A stretch of DNA of 64,000 nt from an uncultured Bacteroides sp. Its GTDB lineage: Bacteria > Bacteroidota > Bacteroidia > Bacteroidales > Bacteroidaceae. This document shows, piece after piece, positions 1 to 8,059 of the stretch (position 1 is its first letter; every line of letters begins with the position of its first letter). The DNA is taken from positions 62,001-126,000 of the forward strand of contig URYL01000007.1 of assembly GCA_900552075.1 (NCBI GenBank), given 5' to 3'. The notes under the pieces were generated by a model that did no database searches, was not told where the DNA came from, and saw only the letters and a program-made list of their open reading frames with translations. Position numbers and translations under genes: made by a program.

Positions 1-375
1 CTCTTAATAGGATGCGACTTGGAGAAACTGGATGACTTCACATTCAACCTGCTGACAAACAATGAAGTCATAGCCATTGATCAGGATCCTCTTGGCAAAC
101 AAGCCACGTGTGTATATCAAATTGGAGAACTGCGAATTTACGTAAAAGAACTGGCCGACGGAGGAAAAGCGGTCGGTTTCTGTAACTTCGACCGGGAAAA
201 AGCAGACATTTCTTTCCATGAGTTTGACAAATTGGACATCACCGGTACACAAACAGTACGCGACCTCTGGCGACAAAAGGACATCAAGACACTCGATACC
301 CGCCAGGAATCCCTTTCACTTCATGTTCCAGCCCATGGAGTATTACTCTATAAATTCAAACCCGCCCACAAATAA
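1..375 (+). CDS. GH27 alpha-galactosidase, C-terminal part
   Basis: The reading frame is already open at base 1, so this is the 3' end of a gene that begins upstream. The visible 124 residues start with LLIGCDLEKL and continue with NNEVIAIDQDPLGKQ. Together these are typical of the end of the GH27 (beta/alpha)8 barrel. An all-beta C-terminal domain follows, with VRDLWRQKD and a final HGVLLYKFKP. GH27 enzymes remove terminal alpha-galactose from plant or host glycans. The two catalytic aspartates would lie upstream of the window and cannot be checked. A strong terminator follows the stop codon. Confidence 0.88.
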   Translation, partial: LLIGCDLEKLDDFTFNLLTNNEVIAIDQDPLGKQATCVYQIGELRIYVKELADGGKAVGFCNFDREKADISFHEFDKLDITGTQTVRDLWRQKDIKTLDTRQESLSLHVPAHGVLLYKFKPAHK

Positions 376-388
376 TTTTTTAGAACCG

Positions 389-427
389 AAAGAGACTGTT
401 TCATTTTTCCGAAACGGTCTCTTTTTT
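389..427 (+). terminator. Rho-independent terminator of the GH27 gene
   Basis: The stem is AAGAGACTGTTTC pairing with GAAACGGTCTCTT (one G-U pair), with an 8-nt loop, followed by a T-run. It lies 15 bp after the GH27 stop codon. Confidence 0.85.
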
Positions 428-493
428 ATTTTTACCATTGATAACCACCGTATCATTCAGAATCCCCCTATATAAAAAAACAAACCTCAGGAC

Positions 494-591
494 AAATTCT
501 CTGTTTCACACTGTGGGATACAAGAACCACAGTGTGGGATATATATTTCACAGTGTGGTACACAAATTCCACACCGTGGAACAGAGAATTT
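494..591. repeat. Array A: four palindromes at 21-bp period
   Basis: Four 10-bp cores start at 507, 528, 549 and 570, exactly 21 bp apart. They read CACACTGTGG, CACAGTGTGG, CACAGTGTGG and CACACCGTGG. The whole block is bounded by a perfect 11-bp inverted repeat, AAATTCTCTGT at 494-504 and ACAGAGAATTT at 581-591. The last unit is itself a clean palindrome, TTCCAC-ACC-GTGGAA. The array lies between the convergent ends of the GH27 gene and the 647-1243 gene, after the GH27 terminator, so a promoter role is unlikely. The linkers are 11 bp and poorly conserved. See the findings for the other three arrays. Confidence 0.85.
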
Positions 592-646
592 ATCAGAGTA
601 TTTTACAGAAAATATCGAAGACTTCCGAAGGAATGACTGGCAGCGC

Positions 647-1243
647 TCAGAAAACCAATCCTATTCCCATAGAAAGTGAATGACGAAAATCGCTTACTGT
701 ACCCAAATAGGTTATGTTTCCAGTATCAAGATTGTAATCGTAGGAAGGAATACCGGCAAATTCCTTCAAGTTGTATCCTATCTGAAAATTCAATCCAAAA
801 TGTCGGCCGAACATTTTCGTGTAGCCTATACCCAAATCCCACATCCAACCGGGATCTATGGCAATATTAGAAAAACATCCATACCCAAGATTCGTATAGA
901 TATAACCTTTCGGAATACTTGAAACAGGTTTATAACGGAATGTGGCATAAACGGGGATGGTATTGAAATCGGGGTGAGTATACCGGTCGGCCCCGATACC
1001 GATTCCGGCAGCGAATCTGGAGGTAAAATCGTACAGGGCCGTCAGGTGAAGAGAATGTCCCGCCATGCTACCGCTGTTCCATTGCAACTTGTTTGCCAGT
1101 CCCAGATTATAGTGATAGTCCAACAGCACATGGAATTTCGGGGCGTTTTTAATCGGTTTCTGGAGTTCCTGCCCCGCAACTTCTCCAAAACTGATGAGTG
1201 AAAATAATATTCCAGCAAGAAAAAAGATGTGTTTTGTTTTCAT
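647..1243 (-). CDS. Outer-membrane beta-barrel protein (porin-like)
   Basis: This 198-residue protein has a signal peptide (MKTKHIFFLAGILFSL..., cleavage near GEVAGQE). It then has alternating aromatic/glycine strands such as VLLDYHYNLGLANKLQW, YDFTSRFAAGIGIGADRY and GIGYTKMFGRHFGLNFQIGYNL, ending in a C-terminal phenylalanine (MGIGLVF). That pattern fits an 8-stranded outer-membrane barrel. The frame extends 17 codons further upstream, but the signal peptide starts at MKTK, so I use 1243. It is the last gene of the minus-strand envelope block and lies 51 bp downstream of a lipoprotein gene. No specific function can be assigned. Confidence 0.72.
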   Translation of the reverse strand: MKTKHIFFLAGILFSLISFGEVAGQELQKPIKNAPKFHVLLDYHYNLGLANKLQWNSGSMAGHSLHLTALYDFTSRFAAGIGIGADRYTHPDFNTIPVYATFRYKPVSSIPKGYIYTNLGYGCFSNIAIDPGWMWDLGIGYTKMFGRHFGLNFQIGYNLKEFAGIPSYDYNLDTGNITYLGTVSDFRHSLSMGIGLVF

Positions 1244-1294
1244 ATTCTTCGGTTTTAACCATTGGGACAGAACCTCCCAATAGCACATTATCAA

Positions 1295-1858
1295 TCAGTG
1301 TATATTTCCTTTAGGGTCTATCTGAAGAGCCAATACCAGACCATCGTTCACCACATTCTTGCCTGATCGTTTTATCGTTCTCCGGTCTAATGTAATACTT
1401 TCGATGGTGATTGAAGTATGACTACCTATCGGCATAGGAGGTTTGCTCATATCCTGATATTGAAATACACATTTTAAAGTAACTTTCTGCTTATGAATCT
1501 TTAAGGTGATTTCTGTCGTAGCAGTGCCTTGTGTCCGGTTTGCAGAGAATTTTATATTTTTCCTATTAGGCAAATCGGCCGAAATTAACAGATAAGATTT
1601 CCCTTTTATCTGTTTCATCTGGCAGGGAAGCATTGCTTGTGATTCGTTTCCAAAAGCGGAAACAGCTGCCGCAAATTCTTTATTGCTCAGCAAATCTTTA
1701 CCGGTTTCATCATTGCAGGTTATCAGGATCCGGTTGTTTTCCTGTGTGGCTGACATGGGGGAATACTCGTCTTTGCGGCAAGACCCCAAGAGGATACTTA
1801 TTACAGCGAATAAAGCTAAAGTAGCCAAGTTGTTAGGGATACATACAAATTTCTTCAT
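1295..1858 (-). CDS. Hypothetical lipoprotein
   Basis: I do not recognise this 187-residue protein as a named family. It has a lipoprotein signal with lipobox LLGSC near residue 28, so it should be lipid-anchored in the envelope. The mature part is rich in Thr/Ser/Lys beta-strand-like segments (TATTEITLKIHKQKVTLKCVFQYQ) and ends LALQIDPKGNIH. The start at 1858 (MKKFVCIP) is chosen because the longer frame to 1900 puts 14 uncharacteristic residues before the signal peptide. It is probably co-transcribed with the barrel gene at 647-1243. Confidence 0.6.
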   Translation of the reverse strand: MKKFVCIPNNLATLALFAVISILLGSCRKDEYSPMSATQENNRILITCNDETGKDLLSNKEFAAAVSAFGNESQAMLPCQMKQIKGKSYLLISADLPNRKNIKFSANRTQGTATTEITLKIHKQKVTLKCVFQYQDMSKPPMPIGSHTSITIESITLDRRTIKRSGKNVVNDGLVLALQIDPKGNIH

Positions 1859-1913
1859 AATGGTTTTTTCTTTGAAAACTGCCATTGGGCAGAAAACCAC
1901 TATGAGCTCATGG

Positions 1914-2114
1914 TTAATATTTATTAATCAGAATATTCAACATGTCGTACATCTTGCCTGGGAGATTTTGAGAGTATGCCCCTAATCGTATTGCGTTTTT
2001 TACTGACATCCAGCCCTCGTTCAGCCGGACTCTGACTATCCGTGTGGATTCTCCCTTTTCCTCCCAAATAGCTGTATTATCCCATCGTCTTTCTTTCCAC
2101 CCTTTCTTCTCCAA
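1914..2114 (-). pseudogene. Decayed C-terminal copy of the 3069-3599 gene
   Basis: The frame has no ATG start and covers only about 66 codons. Its end matches the 3069-3599 protein. It has NEG, then a Lys/Ile/Gly-containing stretch, then GKMYDMLN where the intact gene has GRMYDMLN. An upstream IWxxxGE also aligns with IWTKRGE. The DNA aligns as well: plus strand from about 1936 against plus strand from about 3147, with a shared TCGTACAT and later ATCC/CTCRTTCA blocks, and small indels. I read this as a remnant of a tandem duplicate that lost its first 100 or so codons. A short diverged gene with a non-ATG start is less likely. Confidence 0.6.
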
Positions 2115-2312
2115 ATGTAAAGAGAGTTATTAGTGACATATTACTGAACAAAAAATCTGTATGCAAAACTTTGGGCCTTCAACAATAAAATAAACAATTT
2201 AAGGGCGAATAATTGAATACTAAAGTGACTAAATTAATAATTTATTTTAATCACCAAAACAAAAAGAAGGCTCAAATAGCATAAGAAACGATTTCTTAAA
2301 CCCGCTTTCGGC

Positions 2313-2639
2313 TTATAACACTATATTCTGTGAAGACAGAAAGCCCTCCATCTCTTTCCTTTCTTCCAGTCTCTTCTTGCAGGTCTCATAGCCGATGCAT
2401 GAGAACCGGACATATATGGGGGCGGTCAGGTTTTCAGCCAATTGGATTGCAAATCGGCCATCCTCTCCGGTTGTCCCAAACTTGACAAGCTTGTTGGTCT
2501 CTTCTACATAAACCATCACATTCACTCTTCCAATGGGCAAAGCAGTCGCCTTATCGGAGACCTTTCCTGAGAGAGTACGTGATTGGGCGTTTACAAGAAA
2601 CGGAACATACAACATCAAGAGAAGAAGTGTGCTCTTCAT
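2313..2639 (-). CDS. Secreted stand-alone carboxypeptidase-regulatory-like domain protein
   Basis: This 108-residue protein consists of a signal peptide (MKSTLLLLMLYVPFLVNAQ) and one CarboxypepD_reg-like beta-sandwich. The domain shows SGKVSDKATALPIGRVNVMVY, then TTGEDGRFAIQL, then YVRFSCIGYETCKKRL. The same domain normally sits at the N-terminus of TonB-dependent receptors, but here nothing follows it. It ends SSQNIVL, about where a receptor plug would begin. It may be a genuine small secreted protein or the surviving front of a receptor. It lies 16 bp downstream of the lipoprotein gene at 2656-2997. Confidence 0.7.
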   Translation of the reverse strand: MKSTLLLLMLYVPFLVNAQSRTLSGKVSDKATALPIGRVNVMVYVEETNKLVKFGTTGEDGRFAIQLAENLTAPIYVRFSCIGYETCKKRLEERKEMEGFLSSQNIVL

Positions 2640-2655
2640 CGCATTGTCAAGGTTA

Positions 2656-2997
2656 TCAATGAGTCTTTCTGTCTACATATTCTTTGTTTATCACTTCCTG
2701 ACTCACCAGTTTTCCATCCTGAAAAGTAAATGCCGTAGTCAAAGTGTACCATTCCCGGTCGTAAAGACTTTCCTGATACAACAGCCGTTCAAGGGGACGG
2801 TTATGCATATCCATTGTCATTTCCTTCGCGTAGGGGTCACCGACAAGTGCCAGAAAATCACTCTTACTCATTCCTATCTCAATCTTTTCGGAAGTGAACT
2901 TACTGTTTTGCACTCCCAAAAGGGATGCACAGCCCACCTGCATGATACAGCAAGTCAGCAGAACGATTAGTTTAAGTCTCATATTATACAAATTCAT
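2656..2997 (-). CDS. Small lipoprotein with BamE/SmpA-like fold signature
   Basis: This 113-residue lipoprotein has the lipobox MQVGC near residue 23. The mature part has IEIGMSKSDFLALVGDPYAKEM, which resembles the motif at the start of SmpA/OmlA (BamE-like) domains. Tyr/Thr-rich strands follow (YDREWYTLTTAFTFQDGKLVSQEV). Start 2997 is preferred over the Met five codons later (2982) because AGGA precedes it at a suitable distance. The family role, outer-membrane assembly or peptidoglycan association, cannot be transferred with confidence. Its position among receptor genes suggests an envelope accessory protein. Confidence 0.62.
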   Translation of the reverse strand: MNLYNMRLKLIVLLTCCIMQVGCASLLGVQNSKFTSEKIEIGMSKSDFLALVGDPYAKEMTMDMHNRPLERLLYQESLYDREWYTLTTAFTFQDGKLVSQEVINKEYVDRKTH

Positions 2998-3068
2998 CTG
3001 TAATCCTTTAATGGGTAAGATTCGGTGTCTAATTTATATGTTTATTTTGGAATAAAAAGAATACAAGT

Positions 3069-3599
3069 TTACTTTTTATCTTTCTTAAAAATTGGTCTTA
3101 TATATTTCTTGAAGATTTTGCCCACTTCAATGGGTGTGGAATTATTCAGCATATCGTACATTCTGCCCGTAGAAGGTCTAAGGGTATGTCCGTAATCTGT
3201 CTGAATCTTTTTACTCAGATCCGGACCCTCATTCATAATGAGTTCCGGAGGACGGCCTTCCATGGTTACATCATATACAGGGTCCTCTCCCCGCTTTGTC
3301 CAGATGGAATAAGGACACATACGGATATATCCCTTCGGTTTCCTCACCATAAAGGTATCTGTCAAACTTCGGGGGATACCTCTTTCAAATGGATTGTCCA
3401 CTTCCATCCATTTCTTTTCCAGCGGAGCTTCCAGGGGCTTGTTATAATGCTCCATATTCTCTGGAAGGAAGTCAAACTGAATGTGCTTTATCGCTTCCTC
3501 ATTCAGTTTGATTTCCTTGTCTTCCTTTTGCTGGCCCATTGCCGATATCACTCCCAGCAAAAAGGAATTCAAAACCATATAGCGTTGGATACTGTTCAT
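3069..3599 (-). CDS. Exported protein of unknown function, 176 aa
   Basis: I cannot name a family with confidence. An N-terminal signal peptide (MNSIQRYMVLNSFLLGVISAMGQQ) points to export. The mature protein is polar, with FDFLPENMEHYNKP, GYIRMCPYSIWTKRGEDPVYD and a C-terminal GRMYDMLNNSTPIEVGKIFKKY ending in many lysines. It begins 9 bp after the TonB-type receptor gene (3609-5933) and is probably translated from the same mRNA. A decayed second copy of its C-terminus lies at 1914-2114, so the gene was once duplicated in this cluster. Confidence 0.62.
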   Translation of the reverse strand: MNSIQRYMVLNSFLLGVISAMGQQKEDKEIKLNEEAIKHIQFDFLPENMEHYNKPLEAPLEKKWMEVDNPFERGIPRSLTDTFMVRKPKGYIRMCPYSIWTKRGEDPVYDVTMEGRPPELIMNEGPDLSKKIQTDYGHTLRPSTGRMYDMLNNSTPIEVGKIFKKYIRPIFKKDKK

Positions 3600-3608
3600 T
3601 CGTCTTTT

Positions 3609-5933
3609 CTATTGATTACCCATATTCAATCGCGACATTTCACTTTCAGCCGCACTCTGGTTGTTCATTGTCCGTTCAGTACGGAAACGGTAGGTGATTG
3701 TAAAGCCGATTTTCCGCGTATCATCCTTTCCGACACTGTACATGATAATATCATTCAGACGGGCTGAAGCACGTGTATTGTTCTTGTTGAAGATGTCGTA
3801 CCCATCCAGCGAAAGTTGGAGCCTGTCATTCAGGAACGATTTCTTCAGGCTCAGGTTGAAGGAGGTATAACTCTTCGATTCGTACAACTGATAATATCCT
3901 TTGGACCCATAATTAAAATCGGCAGACAACAGGAATCCAGAAGGAAGTGTGAAACTGTTGTTGAAGTTCAGCATCACCAACGGACGTCCCGCTTTCAGGG
4001 TAATTCCATCCGGGCCGGGATAATGGAAGAAGGTCTTCATGCAGGTCAGCGTGAGGGAAGGCATCCACCACTTCACAGGATATTGCACATTGACCATACC
4101 CGTCAAATTGTGCATTTTATCGAAATTATCCGTGTAGCTGACCGTCACCGCCGAGTTCCCCGGCATACTGTAGAAAGCCGTAACCAGCGGATTGCGGGTA
4201 AGGGTATAATTCAAATTCAGGAACAGGAACTTATAAAACAGCATATAGTTCAGGTCGTGAGTTAAGGCCTGCTTCAGATAAAGATTTCCTTTCTGATAGG
4301 TAAATCGGTCTGTGTACACCGCATTGTCGTTCATCACATCAAACGGCGGACGTTCCGTATGAATGGAGTAAGTAAGAGACTGTTGCAACTTCTCCGTATT
4401 ATAACCCAGCGATACAGAGGGCAGTAGATTGTGATAAGTCTGGTCCTGGCTTTTGTTCTCATGGGTTTCTTTCAGGTCACTCCGTATCTGTTCGTAGCGC
4501 AAGCCTGCCCCCAACGACAGGTTCTTCCAGATATAATCGTATGACAGGTAGACCGAATTCTTCATCTCCGTATTACGTGTACGGCCATTATTCAACGCAC
4601 GGACATATTCTATATAGTCGGTTCCGCTGGTGTGGCTGAAATCGTAACCGAGGCTGAAAGTTCCCGCCTTCTCCGTTTCATACGATAAAGAGAACTTGGC
4701 CGCAAACAAATCCCAGTCTGCCTTGCGGTAATAGTCCATAGAGGTTTCCGAGCGGTCACTTTCCCATTCACGGATATTACCCTGGCTACGGTCGGTCTTA
4801 TGAAGATAATCTCCATATACGTTCATCCTCCAACCGTTCTCCCAGTCGTTTGTATAATACAGATTAAGATGGTTGCTCACCGACTTGTCACCCACCTCAC
4901 TGAGATTCCTGATGAAGGTAGAAACTCCTTTGTCCGGTATCATGGAAAGGGTATCGTTCGAGAAGGTGTTACCCTGACTGTATTTGCCTTCATATTTCAA
5001 CCCGATTTCCGATTCCGGCGAAAAATGATAAGATACCCCTCCCGTATAGGCATGGCCTTCTTGAAATATCCGCTTTCGGTTCAGGTTGGTCAGGTTCCAG
5101 ACAGTATCACTTTGGGTCTGCTGGTAGATGTCAAGATCCGAATCCTTCTTTCCACAGTTATAATTGTAAGAGAGAAAGAAATCCCAGTTCTTATAGTTGT
5201 AACTTCCGTTCATCTGATAATTCTGACTGAAATGCGTTCCCTGCAACAGATTCCCCTTGACATTAAAGGCCAGTCCTTCCCCCAGCCGTTTAGTCTTGAT
5301 TTCAATCACCGCCCGCTGCTCCGAATGATAGCGTACGCCTGTATTCGTAACCAGCTTGACGGATTGAATCTGGTCGATAGCCAGATTATCCAGTTCGGTC
5401 CGGTCCGTCACCTCCCTGCCGTTGAGATAATAGGTGGGTGTTCCCTTCCCGATTACTTCAATCTCGCTGCCCCGCTGCTGTATGCCCGGTAGCTTACAAA
5501 GCAGGTCATTCAGTGTGGTTTCTTTAGCGAGAATCGTATTCGGCACATCGGCTATGAGGCCATCCCGGTCCAGCTTGAAAGGCTTTTTGTATGCGGTCAC
5601 TTCCACTCCTTCCAGCTCCGTCTGTGCCACTTCCATCCGCACCACAGGCAAAGTTAGATTCGCGCTGATTTGAATATTCTTATACTGTGTCTTATAACCG
5701 AGATAAGAATAGCGGATAAGATAGTTACCCCCGGCAATCGATGTGCTGTATACCCCGCAAGAATCGGATACCGCTCCGCTGACAAGGGTGCTGTCCGTCT
5801 GGTTCAAGAATGCCACATTCACCATTGGCATCACTACATTCTCTGAGTCCATAATTTTTCCTTTGACAGCATACTGGCTGTAAGCCGGCAGCAAAATCAG
5901 GCTGGCTATTATAGTAAAAAATGACTTTTTCAT
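3609..5933 (-). CDS. TonB-dependent receptor-type outer-membrane beta-barrel protein
   Basis: The protein has 774 residues. From the N-terminus it has a signal peptide ending near LLPAYSQ and a CarboxypepD_reg-like domain at about 22-105 (VKGKIMDSENVVMPMVNVAF, YLIRYSYLGYKTQYKN). A plug domain at about 110-215 follows (LNDLLCKLPGIQ, YYLNGREVTDRTELDNL, AVIEIKTKR). The rest is a long beta-barrel of Tyr/Asn-rich strands (outer membrane beta-barrel type). There is no SusD partner, so glycan uptake by a Sus system is not supported. It is 8 bp downstream of the thioredoxin lipoprotein gene and 9 bp upstream of the 176-aa exported protein gene, so the three likely form an operon. The substrate is unknown. 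Confidence 0.82.
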   Translation of the reverse strand: MKKSFFTIIASLILLPAYSQYAVKGKIMDSENVVMPMVNVAFLNQTDSTLVSGAVSDSCGVYSTSIAGGNYLIRYSYLGYKTQYKNIQISANLTLPVVRMEVAQTELEGVEVTAYKKPFKLDRDGLIADVPNTILAKETTLNDLLCKLPGIQQRGSEIEVIGKGTPTYYLNGREVTDRTELDNLAIDQIQSVKLVTNTGVRYHSEQRAVIEIKTKRLGEGLAFNVKGNLLQGTHFSQNYQMNGSYNYKNWDFFLSYNYNCGKKDSDLDIYQQTQSDTVWNLTNLNRKRIFQEGHAYTGGVSYHFSPESEIGLKYEGKYSQGNTFSNDTLSMIPDKGVSTFIRNLSEVGDKSVSNHLNLYYTNDWENGWRMNVYGDYLHKTDRSQGNIREWESDRSETSMDYYRKADWDLFAAKFSLSYETEKAGTFSLGYDFSHTSGTDYIEYVRALNNGRTRNTEMKNSVYLSYDYIWKNLSLGAGLRYEQIRSDLKETHENKSQDQTYHNLLPSVSLGYNTEKLQQSLTYSIHTERPPFDVMNDNAVYTDRFTYQKGNLYLKQALTHDLNYMLFYKFLFLNLNYTLTRNPLVTAFYSMPGNSAVTVSYTDNFDKMHNLTGMVNVQYPVKWWMPSLTLTCMKTFFHYPGPDGITLKAGRPLVMLNFNNSFTLPSGFLLSADFNYGSKGYYQLYESKSYTSFNLSLKKSFLNDRLQLSLDGYDIFNKNNTRASARLNDIIMYSVGKDDTRKIGFTITYRFRTERTMNNQSAAESEMSRLNMGNQ

Positions 5934-5941
5934 GAATTAAA

Positions 5942-7045
5942 TCAAGACTTGTTATTGGCCAGCTCCTCCAATTTCTTTTTCAACAATACATTGTGAAGCT
6001 GGTTTGCCACAATCTCCCCGTTACTATTAATCAGAATACCATGCGGTATGCCGGAGAAAGGAAAATTCTCTTTCACCCTTTGGCCTCCCGTTGTGTCAAT
6101 CAAAGAATTAAACCTTATCTGATATTTTTTCATGGCTGTCTGAAATTCATCACTGTTCTTGTCTATCGAAATCAAAAGGATATCCAGTCCTTTTTCCTTA
6201 TACTGGCTGTATGTCTTTTCCAGTTCAGGAAACTCTGCAATACAGGGAGCACAGCCGGAAGACCATAGGTCAATATACAAGTATCCGTTTTGAGGGATAA
6301 ACGAGGAAAGCTTTCTTCTTTCCCCATGGGTATCCGGAAATTCCATATCCTTTATCTTTGTACCAATCTTGGCATCCAGTTCCTTCTGTTTCCGGTCCAT
6401 ATCCAAGCGAAGCTCATAGTACCATTGTACTTTTTTGTCGGCTTTCACTTCTTCCGGCAGTGTAGGATAGGTTTCAAGAAAATGAGGGTCATATACAGAA
6501 CCGATTTCATTGACAAATACAGTCCTGCCCACGATATTGTGTATATTATCAAGCTGGAACTTTACTTTATACTCGGTGTAAACCTGTGCCAAAGAATCAT
6601 ACACCGATGTATCCGGATTGTCTTTCCCTTCTATGCTCCTGTGGTATTCCCTCTCCCCCATTTTTTCGATTCTACGGGTTTCTGTCAGGTAACCGTTGTA
6701 AAGGTCATTCATGGGTGTGCCCGATACATGATAGGCTGAGTCAAATACTATTTTTACCGTCCCTTTTTCGGGAAACAACATTCCCCTCACTGGATTCAGC
6801 GTGTCATTGACTGAGAGATAATATGCCATCTCAGAATTCTCTTCTAAATTGAAATTAAATTTTCCACGAAGTAAAGTATCACGACCTACAATAATTGCAG
6901 AATCATTCTGAAGATAATATAACTCTACGGGAGTTCCATCAGCACAATCTTGGCATACACCTTCGATATTTACTACTTGATGATTTCCACAACCTGTCGT
7001 GACGATAGTCCACACGACAGCCCAAAATAGATTGACAGACTTCAT
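5942..7045 (-). CDS. TlpA/ResA-like thioredoxin lipoprotein with DUF4369-like N-terminus
   Basis: This 367-residue protein has a lipoprotein signal (lipobox TTGC, residues 16-19). An N-terminal beta domain resembles DUF4369 (VELYYLQNDSAIIVGRDTLLRGKFNF), and a helical middle follows. The C-terminal thioredoxin domain begins near 230 with IKDMEFPDTHGERRKLSSF. The redox motif is SSGCAPCIAEFPELEKTY, so the active site is CAPC, and the cis-proline loop is SGIPHGILIN. Such proteins are tethered in the periplasm and reduce or rearrange disulfides of envelope proteins. It heads a likely operon with the downstream receptor. A -7 box lies at 7074-7081. Confidence 0.8.
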   Translation of the reverse strand: MKSVNLFWAVVWTIVTTGCGNHQVVNIEGVCQDCADGTPVELYYLQNDSAIIVGRDTLLRGKFNFNLEENSEMAYYLSVNDTLNPVRGMLFPEKGTVKIVFDSAYHVSGTPMNDLYNGYLTETRRIEKMGEREYHRSIEGKDNPDTSVYDSLAQVYTEYKVKFQLDNIHNIVGRTVFVNEIGSVYDPHFLETYPTLPEEVKADKKVQWYYELRLDMDRKQKELDAKIGTKIKDMEFPDTHGERRKLSSFIPQNGYLYIDLWSSGCAPCIAEFPELEKTYSQYKEKGLDILLISIDKNSDEFQTAMKKYQIRFNSLIDTTGGQRVKENFPFSGIPHGILINSNGEIVANQLHNVLLKKKLEELANNKS

Positions 7046-7073
7046 TATAAAATATGATTTTAAGAACCGTCCT

Positions 7074-7081
7074 CAAAAGTA
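7074..7081 (-). promoter_or_regulatory. Putative -7 box for the thioredoxin/receptor operon
   Basis: On the minus strand this reads TACTTTTG, matching TAnnTTTG, 29 bp upstream of the start at 7045. I see no good -33 box. Confidence 0.45.
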
Positions 7082-7167
7082 GATATTATCTACGGAATGC
7101 CAGTCCACCCGTCTCCTAAATTATCCTTTCAGCAAGCGATTAATGTTTAATGAATCACAAAAAGCTT

Positions 7168-7941
7168 TTATTTATGGATGATACTCCGCATCCCCTCATA
7201 AAACAAGCCTCCCACGTCTACCCCTAATTTGAACTTCTTGAATTTATAATAAGGCACCACTACCGGCATCGTTTCCCATCCTGTCCGTGAATCATAGAAC
7301 CTTTGCACCCCTACATCCAGTCCCCAACGCTCCGTAAAGTCGTAGCCCATGGTGGCTCCATAATAGGTATTGTTGAAATTGTATCTGTTATCCGGACTAT
7401 AGGCACCAAATACCATCAGATGGAATTTATCCATGGGACGAAATGTCATAGCACCAGACACCCCGAACGACTGACCGATACTATAAGGTAAAGTATATTT
7501 CGTGGCATTGACTCCCGCATACACCTCCAAAAAATCATTGATTTGCCGCTGGTATACCCACCCCAGCCGATTCACCCTACCGATACCAGGCAAGGTAGTC
7601 TGCATACCTTCCCCATAGAAATAAGGGGCAAACCGCCCGTATGCCTGATAGTCTCCCAAAAACATGGGAGAAGGGTTCACATAATAGGACGGGATGTAAA
7701 AAGGTTTCTTCAACTTAGGATCAAAGTTTCCTGCTGAATCCGGCTTTATTTCCAGATTTTCTCCATGCCCCTTTATTTTCACTCTATCCATGGACGGGTC
7801 AATGGACAGGAAACCCTCACCCCCATCTTTACCCAATCCTGCATCAAGCCTTATCGTATCTTTTTTGATACTTTCTTGTCCGAAAACCTGCGTACAGGAC
7901 AGTCCTAAAAGCATAAGAAACACAAGTACCGATTTCATCAT
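7168..7941 (-). CDS. Exported beta-barrel-like protein, 257 aa
   Basis: There is no family I can name. A signal peptide (MMKSVLVFLMLLGLSCTQVFGQ) is followed by a polar linker to about residue 75 and then amphipathic strands with many Tyr/Gly. Examples are NDFLEVYAGVNATKYTL, DKFHLMVFGAYSPDNRYN and NNTYYGATMGYDFTERWGLDVGVQRFYDS. This is compatible with a small outer-membrane barrel. It is separated from both neighbours by about 120 bp and has its own -7 box at 7966-7973, so it may be a separate transcription unit within the block. Confidence 0.62.
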   Translation of the reverse strand: MMKSVLVFLMLLGLSCTQVFGQESIKKDTIRLDAGLGKDGGEGFLSIDPSMDRVKIKGHGENLEIKPDSAGNFDPKLKKPFYIPSYYVNPSPMFLGDYQAYGRFAPYFYGEGMQTTLPGIGRVNRLGWVYQRQINDFLEVYAGVNATKYTLPYSIGQSFGVSGAMTFRPMDKFHLMVFGAYSPDNRYNFNNTYYGATMGYDFTERWGLDVGVQRFYDSRTGWETMPVVVPYYKFKKFKLGVDVGGLFYEGMRSIIHK

Positions 7942-7965
7942 TCAAACATTTAAAAGCAATCACTT

Positions 7966-7973
7966 CAAAGTTA
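7966..7973 (-). promoter_or_regulatory. Putative -7 box for the 257-aa exported protein
   Basis: The minus strand reads TAACTTTG (TAnnTTTG), 24 bp before the start codon at 7941. No clear -33 box is visible. Confidence 0.42.
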
Positions 7974-8059
7974 CTTTAATTCTTTCATTCTGGCTATATG
8001 GATTGCAGGTCAAACTTGCACAACAGGATAAAAAAGATTACCATTTACGGAGCGGATAA

